DNA from: CAYWNA01 sp964459305
GTDB taxonomy: Bacteria; Planctomycetota; Planctomycetia; Pirellulales; Pirellulaceae
Assembly (NCBI GenBank): GCA_964459305.1
Contig: CAYWNA010000082.1
Coordinates: 1 to 48,219 of the forward strand
Reading direction: 5' to 3'
DNA length: 48,219 bases
The notes below the pieces were generated by a model that worked only from the letters and a program-made list of their open reading frames with translations, ran no database searches and was not told the DNA's origin. Shown here one piece after another: positions 38,376 to 45,850 of this stretch. Position 1 is the stretch's first letter. Each line of letters opens with the position of its first letter. The position numbers and the translations under genes were made by a program.

Positions 38376-39454
38376 CGTTAACGCCCGAGATTCTCGAACA
38401 GGCACCCAGTGAACTCGCCTTGCCGCATCTCATGGCGGCTGATCTGATACAATTGCCTGCGGGCATGCACGAGGAGAGTTACGGAGTGCCCCGAGAAGCT
38501 ATGCCGTGGCTGTGGCGCCAGCGAAGGAAGCAGGTGGAGTTCCTTGCCCAAACATCACAACGACTATCAGACTGGCTAAGCGCCAATGGGCATGTGTTTG
38601 CCGGTGTCACTCAATCACTCGCCACGGTTGAGGTAGTTCGGGCGCAGAGTTGGGAGCCGGGCAAGGGCCTGGTTCCAGCAGGCCATGTAAGCTGGCACCA
38701 TCTTGCCCTCGCCTTCGGCGATCGGGCCATCAGGGAATTTTCAAAGTCGCTGGAAGAAGGGTCAGAATGTCGCCGATTGTGTGCGAATTGGAAGACCGAT
38801 GCCCAGTTGAGGGAAGACCTGAGCATTGCGAAAAGCGAGGATGGCGGAGTAGAGCAGTGGCTGGAATTTGGAAAAGAGCAGTTTCAGGATTTCACTCACC
38901 GGCAACTGGAATTGCGTTTTGCATGTTCACTGGAGCAGTTGCAAGCGTACCAGGCCCTCTTCCCCGTTTCGTCGATGGCATGGCGGGACGCCGAAATGCT
39001 AATGCCGCGCCTTCAGCAGGAGTTCATGCGAGCGTGGGCGACGTGGTTTCCGCCGGAGCGGAAGTTCAAGACATACGGTGAGTTGTCGGCGGAAGAACGG
39101 GAAAGGGCAAAGGCGAAGTCGCTGTTCCGAACGTCGAAGGACGATCGTTCGCCAGAGGAACGTAACTTAGCCGTCGAAGAGTATTTGGCGGAACATGGCC
39201 CCCGAGACAAGAAGGTCACGTTGGACGAGTTGGCCGAGGCACTTGGCTGTTCGCCGCAAGCGGCCATGAGAACCCCTGCTTGGGACTCCTACAACACGGA
39301 ATGGGAAGAGCGGTATGGGAAATGTCGAACCCGCAAAGGTAAGGGCCGGCGGCCTAACGTCGCCACGGATCTGACCGACGAGGAGGTACGGCGTCTCGCC
39401 GAGGAACAGGCGATTGACGACAGTGACAAGGTAGGCCGGTACGATCACATCTGA
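38345..39454 (+). CDS. Island protein of unknown function
   Basis: About 369 residues. I use ATG 38345, which has AAGG eight bases upstream, but ATGs at 38357 and 38369 in the tandem repeat are equally spaced from purine-rich boxes. The protein is mostly helical and soluble. Its C-terminal quarter has LDELAEALGCSPQAAMRTPAW, which looks like a helix-turn-helix, followed by a basic KGKGRRPN segment, so DNA binding is plausible. I do not recognise the family. It stands alone, ended by an intrinsic terminator at 39509-39540, and divides the cargo from the maintenance operon. Confidence 0.7.
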   Translation: MEVRMEVRMEALTPEILEQAPSELALPHLMAADLIQLPAGMHEESYGVPREAMPWLWRQRRKQVEFLAQTSQRLSDWLSANGHVFAGVTQSLATVEVVRAQSWEPGKGLVPAGHVSWHHLALAFGDRAIREFSKSLEEGSECRRLCANWKTDAQLREDLSIAKSEDGGVEQWLEFGKEQFQDFTHRQLELRFACSLEQLQAYQALFPVSSMAWRDAEMLMPRLQQEFMRAWATWFPPERKFKTYGELSAEERERAKAKSLFRTSKDDRSPEERNLAVEEYLAEHGPRDKKVTLDELAEALGCSPQAAMRTPAWDSYNTEWEERYGKCRTRKGKGRRPNVATDLTDEEVRRLAEEQAIDDSDKVGRYDHI

Positions 39455-39459
39455 AGTTT

Positions 39460-39493
39460 CATTCCACCCGCTCATTCCACGTGGAGTGGAATG
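39460..39493. promoter_or_regulatory. CATTCCAC repeat cluster, candidate operator
   Basis: CATTCCAC occurs directly at 39460-39467 and 39473-39480, and inverted (GTGGAATG) at 39486-39493, with CCACGTGG forming a small palindrome between them. It lies just after the upstream gene and before the maintenance operon with its small HTH genes. Such arrangement fits a repressor or excisionase binding site; it could also be part of a terminator region. Confidence 0.45.
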
Positions 39494-39508
39494 CCCGATA
39501 TTCTTTTG

Positions 39509-39540
39509 AGCCCGGAAATCCCGGGCTTTTCTCGTTTTTT
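39509..39540 (+). terminator. Rho-independent terminator
   Basis: AGCCCGG (39509-39515) pairs with CCGGGCT (39521-39527) around a five-base loop, followed by TTTCTCGTTTTTT. It ends transcription of the upstream gene of unknown function and insulates the maintenance operon starting at 39637. Confidence 0.8.
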
Positions 39541-39636
39541 ATCCCCCATTCTTGCTGCATAGGCGTGGAACGCGGGTGTGCTTTCAAAGGCCAAGCGATT
39601 TGGCCCGACGCAAGCAAACCCGTGGAGAAACGAGAG

Positions 39637-39849
39637 ATGGCTGTGATTGCGAAATTCTTGACGCCCCGAGAGATGGCGGTCCGTCTCGGGATGAGCGTTC
39701 ATCTTGTCCGGTCCACCCTAGAAGACCTGGCCGACGTGCCGCCGTGTGGATTCGCCGACTCGACACCCGTGTATGACGAGGCTGCCTTCGCGCGGCTCAA
39801 GTACGAGCTGAACCTCCTCGAAGCCAAGGAGGGCGAGCGCGATGACTAG
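39637..39849 (+). CDS. Small helix-turn-helix-like protein
   Basis: Seventy residues from ATG 39637, with GAGAAACGAGAG upstream; the frame is open further back but through the terminator, so the internal start is right. FLTPREMAVRLGMSVHLVRSTL looks like a MerR/excisionase-type winged helix, and the C-terminal half (YDEAAFARLKYELN) fits the wing and following helix. It overlaps the next gene by eight bases. Likely an excisionase or a repressor of this operon. Confidence 0.6.
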   Translation: MAVIAKFLTPREMAVRLGMSVHLVRSTLEDLADVPPCGFADSTPVYDEAAFARLKYELNLLEAKEGERDD

Positions 39850-40129
39850 ACTCCTCCTCGACCCCGCCGACTTTGCCGGCGTTATTGACGCGGCCGTGGA
39901 GGCGATGGCCCAACGGCTCGAATCCACGCGGACGACCGATGCTGCCGGTCGAATCTTCCTAATCAAACGCCAGGCGGCTGAGGCCCTGGGGGTCTCGGAG
40001 GCGACCGTCGATAGGTGGCGGGCTGAAGCTGGGCTTCCCTTCGTCAAGATCGACGGCAAGGTGCTCTTCCGCCCGTCCGCCCTGGAAGCCTGGGCGGCGG
40101 CCCGCGAGTCGAAAGGGGGTGACGTATGA
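39842..40129 (+). CDS. Excisionase-type HTH DNA-binding protein
   Basis: The 95-residue protein contains IKRQAAEALGVSEATVDRWR followed by FVKIDGKVLFRPSALEAW, the HTH_17/excisionase pattern of helix-turn-helix plus beta wing. It overlaps its upstream neighbour by eight bases and its downstream neighbour by four (ATGA). It may bend att DNA for excision or regulate the operon; with two small HTH genes in tandem I cannot say which does which. Confidence 0.7.
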   Translation: MTRLLLDPADFAGVIDAAVEAMAQRLESTRTTDAAGRIFLIKRQAAEALGVSEATVDRWRAEAGLPFVKIDGKVLFRPSALEAWAAARESKGGDV

Positions 40130-41523
40130 GTGTTCGCCCCATCGACGCGCTGAAGCAGATGGCGAAGTCCTTTGGCGTTGCGAAACAGCATCTGCTCGTA
40201 CTGGCGGCGGCCAACGACCCGTTCAATTCGGGCACGGCGACGAACGTGGTCATGGCTGAGTGGTTTGCCCGTCTACTCGACGAGCACGACCTGCCGGCCG
40301 GAAAGCACTTGCGGCGGCATCACTATTTGCTGACGACGCTCGATACACCGATCGTCATGCCCAACGGCGTAAGCTACGAGAACACCGAGGGCTGTTGGGA
40401 CTATCTGCAGACGGCCAGCAAACACGCGCGCTACCAAGGGTTGGTTGACCCCAGCCGATTCACGGACAACCGGAACCCGGCGGCCGAGGAGTTCCATGCC
40501 TTGCCGAGGCGGGCGCTGGACCCAACATGGCAGGTCGATGATTTCTTCGATTGGACGCTGCCCAGCATTTCCATGCGTTCGGTGGGCGCGATGATGCTAC
40601 CGGAGATAACCGTCAATGGCTACGACTACGACGACGGCGATCAGCCTTATCATGAGGAATGTTGGATTGAGAAATCGACGATGGACGAGGAACTCGATCC
40701 CATCTGCGAAAAGTACCGCGTGACCAAGAAACAGGGCATCGGTTTCGATTCCGTGACGTCGGTAATCAAGATGCTGGAGCGTTGCCAGGCGTTCATGGAA
40801 ATCGATCGCCCCATCCGCATCTTCTACGTTTCTGACTTTGACCCGGCCGGCTACGCAATGCCGATCGCCATCGCCCGTCAGATTCAGTTTTGGCTGTGGC
40901 GGGCAGGCCGCGAAGCGGATATTCGGCTGAAGCCGTTGGTGCTCACGAAAGCGCAAGTCGAGCAGTACGACCTGCCCCGCAAACCCATCAAGGAGGAGGA
41001 CAGGCGCAAGGAGAATTTCGAGGCCCGGCACGGCGAAGGGCATGTCGAACTCGATGCACTGGCGGCTCTGCATCCTGGCGAATTCGAGCGGATTGTTTCT
41101 GAGGCATTCGCAGATTATCGAGACGAGTCGCTTGCCGGAGAACTGGACGATGCCCATGCAGACGCCACCAGCAACGCGGAGGACGCATGGGAAGAGGCCA
41201 CGGCGCACGTCCAGAGCAAGGTGAACGACTTGCTCGACCGGGTGAACGCCGTCAGCGACACATACACGCCAAAGGTCGCAAAATTGCGCAATGCAATGGA
41301 CGCCGAACTCGCGCCGCTCCGTGAGGAAATGGAGGAGCTAAATCAGTGGGCGCATGAGGAATGTGCGGAGGCGGAAAGCCTCTTGCATGTCGACCTGCCT
41401 ATACGACCATCAGCCGAACCGGTAGCCGAAGCGGAGGCTGGCGACTGGCTCTACGACTCGACGCGGACCTACGGCGACCAACTCGAACACTTCCATACTC
41501 ACCAGAACGGAGAACTCGAATGA
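40126..41523 (+). CDS. Toprim/TopoVI-A-like protein
   Basis: The 465-residue protein contains RIFYVSDFDPAG (Asp237 and Asp239), the D-x-D-P-x-G form of Toprim domains as in topoisomerase VI A/Spo11-type proteins. Downstream LTKAQVEQYDLP, FEARHGEGHVELDAL and FERIVSEAF continue the resemblance. The C-terminal 130 residues are acidic and coiled. I do not see the TopoVI-A winged-helix with catalytic Tyr, so it may be a Toprim-only nuclease or primase accessory. ATGA overlaps couple it to the excisionase-like gene and to the ParB-like gene, placing it in the element's replication or maintenance operon. Confidence 0.6.
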   Translation: MSVRPIDALKQMAKSFGVAKQHLLVLAAANDPFNSGTATNVVMAEWFARLLDEHDLPAGKHLRRHHYLLTTLDTPIVMPNGVSYENTEGCWDYLQTASKHARYQGLVDPSRFTDNRNPAAEEFHALPRRALDPTWQVDDFFDWTLPSISMRSVGAMMLPEITVNGYDYDDGDQPYHEECWIEKSTMDEELDPICEKYRVTKKQGIGFDSVTSVIKMLERCQAFMEIDRPIRIFYVSDFDPAGYAMPIAIARQIQFWLWRAGREADIRLKPLVLTKAQVEQYDLPRKPIKEEDRRKENFEARHGEGHVELDALAALHPGEFERIVSEAFADYRDESLAGELDDAHADATSNAEDAWEEATAHVQSKVNDLLDRVNAVSDTYTPKVAKLRNAMDAELAPLREEMEELNQWAHEECAEAESLLHVDLPIRPSAEPVAEAEAGDWLYDSTRTYGDQLEHFHTHQNGELE

Positions 41524-42164
41524 AAGCGACTGGCCCCTATCAATTGCTCGATCCACTACCCGCAGAGGACTTGGCGGCGCTCGAAGCTGACATCCTCGAA
41601 CGCGGCGTCTTGGTGGCGATCGAATTCGACGAAGACGGCAACGTGCTCGATGGGCATCATCGGCTTGCCATCTGTCGTAAGCACGGGATCGAGGATTACC
41701 CCAAGATCGTGCGCGAAGGCTGGACCGAGGAGCAGAAGCGGACCCATTCGCGACGCATGAATCTGGCTCGCCGTCAACTCAGCCGCGACCAGAAACGCAA
41801 ACTGATTGAGGACGAACTGAGGGAGACGCCGACGAGCAGCAATCGAAAGATCGCCAAGCTACTGGGCGTCGATCCCAAAACCGTGGCGAGTGCCCGGACC
41901 CGTTTGGCGGCAGGTGGGGAAATTCCCCACGTGACTACCGTCAGCGGTGACGACGGCAAAACCTACGGCTTGCCGACCAATTCGGCTCCGAGGGAATTCA
42001 ACGTGCCCAACGAGGCCGAGAAGGTGTTGCAATGGCTGCGACACAGGGCGCAGGCATGGCCCGACGAGCATCGACCGGAGTTGGCCAAGGCGTTGCGGAA
42101 GTTCGCAGGCGAGCTCATGTCAGGTGAGGAAATTCCCCACGTGGAGGAAGGTGAAACAGAATGA
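41520..42164 (+). CDS. ParB/Spo0J-like N-terminal domain protein
   Basis: About 214 residues from ATG 41520 in an ATGA overlap; a longer in-frame start lies inside the previous gene and is not needed. Residues about 15-60 resemble the ParB/Srx CTPase-nuclease fold (FDEDGNVLDGHHRLAICRKHG), with the GHHR in place of the usual GERR box. A helix-turn-helix follows (SNRKIAKLLGVDPKTVASAR). A ParA partner is absent. The gene holds two copies of a palindromic 23-bp sequence (encoding GEIPHV) that could be its own binding site. Role probably partition-like or transcription control within the element. Confidence 0.7.
   Translation: MKATGPYQLLDPLPAEDLAALEADILERGVLVAIEFDEDGNVLDGHHRLAICRKHGIEDYPKIVREGWTEEQKRTHSRRMNLARRQLSRDQKRKLIEDELRETPTSSNRKIAKLLGVDPKTVASARTRLAAGGEIPHVTTVSGDDGKTYGLPTNSAPREFNVPNEAEKVLQWLRHRAQAWPDEHRPELAKALRKFAGELMSGEEIPHVEEGETE
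41911..41933. repeat. 23-bp repeat with palindromic core, copy 1
   Basis: The core GTGGGGAAATTCCCCAC has two perfect eight-base arms around a central A. The full 23-bp unit recurs at 42121-42143 with a single mismatch. Both copies lie in frame in the ParB-like gene and encode GGEIPHV/GEEIPHV. See the finding on possible parS-like sites. Confidence 0.75.
42121..42143. repeat. 23-bp repeat with palindromic core, copy 2
   Basis: Identical to 41911-41933 except G to A at position seven of the unit, which breaks one arm of the palindrome. It lies at the 3' end of the ParB-like gene, 18 bp before the PrimPol start. Confidence 0.75.
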
Positions 42165-43270
42165 GCGATGGAGTTTTGCAGATGGCTCTGTTCTACGATC
42201 ATCTCGGATGCTCGGTTCTGCCACTCAAATCCCGGAGCAAGGAACCGGGAGTCCGGAGTTGGAAGGAGTATCAGAATCGGCGACCCGAACGGGAAGAGTT
42301 GCGGAAGTGGTTTTCCGGCGGCAGGCGGAACATCGGCATTGTCTGCGGCGATGTGTCAGACCGTCTTGTCGTGCGAGATTTCGATTCTGACGCATCCTAT
42401 CGGGATTGGCAGTCAGAATACCCTGATGCGTCCAAGGCGCTTCCTACGGTCGCCACGTGCCGAGGATTCCACGTTTACGCACGATCCCCCGAGAGCATAC
42501 CAAGTAAGCACCTGCGCGATGGTGAGATTCGAGCCAACGGCCACTACGTTGCGGCCCCACCGTCAATTCATCCCGACGGACCGACGTATTCCTGGACGAT
42601 TCCACCCACCGACGAAATCCCCGTGCTGGATCTTGCGGCGGCGGGACTGCTGACGGACTGGACGTCGTGCAACATAGAAGCGGAGAAACGTAGAAACGTA
42701 AGCAACTTCTATGTTTCTATGTTGCATGTGGACGGTGTTCCAGAAGCGATCAGGAAGTGCATCCCGTCACAAGTTGGCCATCGACACAAGTGCCTGTTTC
42801 GACTAGCGCGTGAGCTCAAAGCGATTTTGGAGCTGGCCGACCTCAAGGGCAAGGATCTCCATCCGGTTCTTGTGGAGTGGCATCAGCAGGCCTTGCCAAC
42901 AATCGGGACGAAGGACTTCGCTACATCGTGGCTGGAGTTCTGCACGGCGTGGGATCGGGTTCGCTATCCCGCAGGAACATCCCCTGTTGACGAGGCGTGG
43001 CAGGCGGCGTTGGGCGCAGAATTCCCGCCCGAGGTTGCGGATTGGGGGAACGCGGAGATTGGCAGGCTCGCGGCGTTGTGCTGGCAGTTGCAGATTCGGC
43101 AAGGTGACCAGCCGTTCTATCTGGATTCACGAACAGCCGGGCGACTGTTGGGCGTGGAACACACCGTAGCATGGCGATGGCTTCGAGGGTTGGTTTCAGC
43201 AGGCGTTCTGGAACTGGTGCGTAGCGGCGGCCGTGGACGAGCAAACAAGTACCGATATCTGAAGGAGTGA
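42161..43270 (+). CDS. Bifunctional DNA primase/polymerase (PrimPol)
   Basis: The 369-residue protein has the archaeo-eukaryotic primase-like Prim-Pol domain in residues about 5-170: SRSKEPGVRSW, GIVCGDVSDRLVVRDFD (Asp73 and Asp75 the metal ligands), CRGFHVYAR (the conserved His) and NGHYVAAPPSIHPDG. The C-terminal 120 residues are helical and end in a winged-helix-like part (LDSRTAGRLLGVEHTVAWRWLRGL). There is no helicase domain, so it would need a host or other helicase. ATGA overlap with the ParB-like gene. Its presence suggests that the excised element replicates itself. Confidence 0.8.
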   Translation: MSDGVLQMALFYDHLGCSVLPLKSRSKEPGVRSWKEYQNRRPEREELRKWFSGGRRNIGIVCGDVSDRLVVRDFDSDASYRDWQSEYPDASKALPTVATCRGFHVYARSPESIPSKHLRDGEIRANGHYVAAPPSIHPDGPTYSWTIPPTDEIPVLDLAAAGLLTDWTSCNIEAEKRRNVSNFYVSMLHVDGVPEAIRKCIPSQVGHRHKCLFRLARELKAILELADLKGKDLHPVLVEWHQQALPTIGTKDFATSWLEFCTAWDRVRYPAGTSPVDEAWQAALGAEFPPEVADWGNAEIGRLAALCWQLQIRQGDQPFYLDSRTAGRLLGVEHTVAWRWLRGLVSAGVLELVRSGGRGRANKYRYLKE

Positions 43271-43383
43271 CCATGTACGACGGCAGGCTCCAAGCGAGAG
43301 TAGCCCGATGTTCCAAGCCCTTTTCGCCTCATGTGTGGCCGACACGACGGCGGATTTTCTGGTAGGCCAAAGGAGATTACGCA

Positions 43384-43620
43384 ATGACGTTAGCAGAATT
43401 CAGACGACTTACAGCCCACTTGGCTGGCGAGCGTGAACTGTTGTGTGCTGGTGCAGGAACTAACATTGGCGACGACGGCGTGGTGCTTTGGCCGGACTGT
43501 CCAGAGCGGAGTGGGGGAGGGGATGACCCGTTCCCGGCCCACCGCGACGAGACTATGCCGTCCACCCACCCACGCGTGCGGGCGGGCGGGCGGGCGCGCA
43601 AGGCATTATGTCAAACCTGA
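43384..43620 (+). CDS. Small protein of unknown function
   Basis: Seventy-eight residues from ATG 43384, preceded by AAAGGAG at ideal spacing, one of the best ribosome binding sites in the window. The first 45 residues look protein-like (MTLAEFRRLTAHLAGERELL, then AGTNIGDDGVVLWP). The last 20 are Arg/Gly-rich and encoded by a GGGC-repeat run around 43577-43596, where replication slippage could shift the frame. No family recognised. Confidence 0.5.
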   Translation: MTLAEFRRLTAHLAGERELLCAGAGTNIGDDGVVLWPDCPERSGGGDDPFPAHRDETMPSTHPRVRAGGRARKALCQT

Positions 43621-43635
43621 AAAGGAGCACGAAAG

Positions 43636-44175
43636 ATGGAAGAGTCAAAAGCTGAATTGACAGATCGCTGGAGACGAGAGAAACGTGAAGAGGAAGTGGC
43701 CCGTTTCCGTCGGCGGGTCCGCGACGAGTGCCGCGCGCGGGGCCTGAGTCGCAAGGAGTCGAACGGGCACGCATGGGCCGAAGCGGCTCGAAACTTCCCG
43801 CCCCTGCCACCACCGAAGCCACCGACATCCGAGATCGACGGCAAAACCACAGCGCAGCGCGTCGCGGAGTGGACCGCGGAGTGGGCGGCCGCGGAGGTTG
43901 TCGAAGTCGGGCAGCCCCCGGCCGACCTCCCTGAGGATATTGGCGTTGATGAGGACTCCGAGTGGGCCTGGCGGAACTTCCTGGTCATCGTCTCGCGGGT
44001 GATCGAGCGGGATCGGATGTACTGGGAAATCGATTGGACCCGTGCCGTGACGCCCGTTCCCAGCGACTTCGCCGTCGAGGAAATCCGGCGGAAGATGACC
44101 CAACCGGACGCGTTCGAGTTGGAGTTCCGGATGCGTGCGCCGATAAGGTGGTGGGATGACGATGACGATGCTTGA
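43636..44175 (+). CDS. Charged protein of unknown function
   Basis: The 179-residue protein starts at ATG 43636 behind AAGGAG. It is rich in Arg and Glu at the N-terminus (DRWRREKREEEVARFRRR), has a PPLPPPKPP linker and a Trp-rich C-terminus ending WWDDDDDA. No domain recognised. The 16-bp spacing to the preceding gene and the stop/start overlap with a tiny reading frame after it suggest a small operon in front of the integrase. Confidence 0.6.
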   Translation: MEESKAELTDRWRREKREEEVARFRRRVRDECRARGLSRKESNGHAWAEAARNFPPLPPPKPPTSEIDGKTTAQRVAEWTAEWAAAEVVEVGQPPADLPEDIGVDEDSEWAWRNFLVIVSRVIERDRMYWEIDWTRAVTPVPSDFAVEEIRRKMTQPDAFELEFRMRAPIRWWDDDDDA

Positions 44176-44243
44176 CTTCTGCGGACGATACGTCGATACT
44201 GTTTGTGGCGATGTTGCTGATGACACTCGTCGCCACGGGCTAG
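44172..44243 (+). CDS. Possible 23-residue membrane microprotein
   Basis: A TTG start overlaps the stop of the upstream gene (TTGA). It would encode MTSADDTSILFVAMLLMTLV plus ATG (Ala-Thr-Gly), a short polar lead and one hydrophobic stretch long enough for a membrane helix. Coupled translation is plausible from the overlap alone. It is too short to identify, and chance cannot be excluded. Confidence 0.25.
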   Translation: MTSADDTSILFVAMLLMTLVATG

Positions 44244-44432
44244 TAACCCGACTTCGAGGATCTGATATGTGTCACCAGGCCCAGAGCCCAATCATTCGTG
44301 CGTGGCGTCCAAGCTGTGATCCGCATTGGCGGGGAGTTAGGAACCACCGGCGGTCTCGAAGCCGCTTACTAGCGGGTGGTTGGGCTCGGGGTCTTTCTTG
44401 GCCCGTTTCTACGCGGGCGAGAGGAGATTGAA

Positions 44433-45761
44433 ATGGCTTCCTTATCGAAAGACGGTGCAGGCTGGCGGATTCGGTTCACGGACCCGACGACGCGAAAACG
44501 TAGGACGGTTCGCACCGGCAAGTGTTCGAAGAAGAACGCTGACACCGCACTGAACATGGTCGAGCGACTGATTCAGGCCAAGCGGCTTGGGACCGCTCTT
44601 GACGGCCAAACCGCTGAATGGCTCAAAGGCATCGACGATACGCTTCGTGCCAGGTTGGCGAAGGTCGATCTGATCGACTCCTTCGAATCGGCATTGCTTG
44701 GCGAGTTCATCGACAGCTTCATCGCGATGCGAAAGAAACGCGGGGACGTCGTTGATGGAACGCTCAAGGTCTGGGGGCATACCCGCAGCAATCTCGTCGA
44801 CTTCTTCGGAGCCGATGCAGATATCCGAGCTATTACGCCGGAAAAGGTTGATGATTGGGCTGCATGGATGTTCGACGAGCAAGACCTTGCCGAGAACTCC
44901 GTCCGTAAGCGTTCCCAGTTTGCCAGGATGTTCTTCAACGTGGCCCAGCGGCGAAAGCTGATCCAAGAAAACCCATTCTCGGGTTTGGCCTGTTCGGTGG
45001 TCCCGGTCAAGGATCGGCAGTATTTCGTGCCTCGTGAGACAGTGACACGGCTGCTGAACCAATGCAACGGTATCGAGTTTCGGTTGCTACTGATTTTTGC
45101 CCGGTATATGGGGGTCCGTGTTCCGTCTGAGATCGTTCCATTGGAGTGGCCGGACGTGAACTGGGAGAACTCAACGGTCGTCATCACGGCTCCCAAGACG
45201 AAACGACACAAGGGACGAGAACAACGGGTATGCCCCATCTTCCCCGAGGTCTTGCCGCATCTTCAAGAGGCGTGGGAAGCTGCGCCCGACGGTAGCGTTC
45301 ACCTCTTCCCGTCGATCAGACGCCCGGACAAGAATCTTCGGTCGTGGCTCAAGAAAGCGATTCTCCGAGAGGGCTTGGAACCGTGGCCTCGACTGTGGCA
45401 GAACCTCAGAGCAACAAGAGCAACAGAACTTGTCGACGTCTACCCAAGTCATGTTGCCGCGGCCTGGCTCGGCCATACTACCGAGACCATTGCGAACGCC
45501 CATTATCGACTGGTAACAGCGGTACATCTGCAGCGGGCCACGACTGAGCCAACAGGGCCGATTCCATCGCTCGAAGAATCTGGCCCAGAATCCGGCCCAC
45601 TCACCGCACATCAAGCCTCGTCAGGGCCTGCCAGCGAAAAGGCAAAGGCTCGAAATCCCCACGGAAAACGAGCCCTGCCCAACGTCGCAGATACAAAAGC
45701 GGAAGTGCATGGGAATCGAACCCACCAGCCGCAGGCTTTACCTACGGCCCAACGATTTTGA
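44433..45761 (+). CDS. Tyrosine recombinase, integrase of the element
   Basis: 442 residues from ATG 44433 (GAGGAG seven bases upstream). A SAM-like N-terminal core-binding domain (about 90-190) precedes the catalytic domain. Box I RYMGVRVPSE gives Arg229; the beta-hairpin Lys is in KTKRHKGRE; box II is WQNLRATR, with Gln323 where His is usual and Arg326; His348 is in LGHTTE; and the nucleophile is Tyr358 in NAHYRLV. The last 32 codons run through the right att copy into the tRNA-Sec gene, ending HGNRTHQPQALPTAQRF, so its current C-terminus is host sequence. In the excised circle codon 430 would continue into 20043-20246, giving 497 residues. It presumably catalyses integration into tRNA-Sec. 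Confidence 0.9.
   Translation: MASLSKDGAGWRIRFTDPTTRKRRTVRTGKCSKKNADTALNMVERLIQAKRLGTALDGQTAEWLKGIDDTLRARLAKVDLIDSFESALLGEFIDSFIAMRKKRGDVVDGTLKVWGHTRSNLVDFFGADADIRAITPEKVDDWAAWMFDEQDLAENSVRKRSQFARMFFNVAQRRKLIQENPFSGLACSVVPVKDRQYFVPRETVTRLLNQCNGIEFRLLLIFARYMGVRVPSEIVPLEWPDVNWENSTVVITAPKTKRHKGREQRVCPIFPEVLPHLQEAWEAAPDGSVHLFPSIRRPDKNLRSWLKKAILREGLEPWPRLWQNLRATRATELVDVYPSHVAAAWLGHTTETIANAHYRLVTAVHLQRATTEPTGPIPSLEESGPESGPLTAHQASSGPASEKAKARNPHGKRALPNVADTKAEVHGNRTHQPQALPTAQRF
45696..45722. repeat. Right attachment site (27 bp, within tRNA-Sec and integrase)
   Basis: Identical to 20016-20042. It covers the tRNA-Sec 3' end and part of its T arm on the minus strand, and codons of the integrase on the plus strand (KAEVHGNRT). 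Crossover must fall within these 27 bases, so both the tRNA and the integrase frame are preserved on exchange. Confidence 0.9.
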
Positions 45762-45796
45762 AGACCGCGGGGGGCACCAGCCCTCCAAGCACTTCC
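45700..45796 (-). tRNA. selC: tRNA-Sec (anticodon TCA)
   Basis: Read on the minus strand: an eight-base-pair acceptor stem (GGAAGTGC with GCACTTCC), a long D stem (GGAGGG with CCCCCC, one A-C mismatch), anticodon loop CTTCAAA carrying TCA, an extended variable arm (GCCGTAGG with GCCTGCGGC), and T loop TTCGATT with a five-base-pair stem. The eight-base-pair acceptor and long D and variable arms are diagnostic of bacterial selenocysteine tRNA and exclude a serine or suppressor tRNA. 97 nt; CCA is not encoded. The tRNA stays intact because the element supplied an identical 3' end. No selA, selB or selD is in the window. Confidence 0.9.
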
Positions 45797-45850
45797 GAGT
45801 GTTGTTTTTTGCTGGGTTTGCTGAGGTTCTGAGTTTCCTCGTTTTCCTCT

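Larger units (their letters stand above)
20016..45722. mobile_element. 25.7-kb integrative element in tRNA-Sec, carrying defence-like cargo
   Basis: A 27-bp direct repeat bounds the region (20016-20042 and 45696-45722). It equals the 3' end of the tRNA-Sec gene, which is intact at the right end. A tyrosine recombinase gene lies immediately inside that end and overlaps the repeat, the standard layout for tRNA-targeting elements. Inside are excisionase-like HTH proteins, a PrimPol, a ParB-like protein and a Toprim-like protein, plus cargo typical of defence islands. No conjugation, capsid or packaging gene is visible. Boundaries are seen directly; mobility is inferred. Confidence 0.85.
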
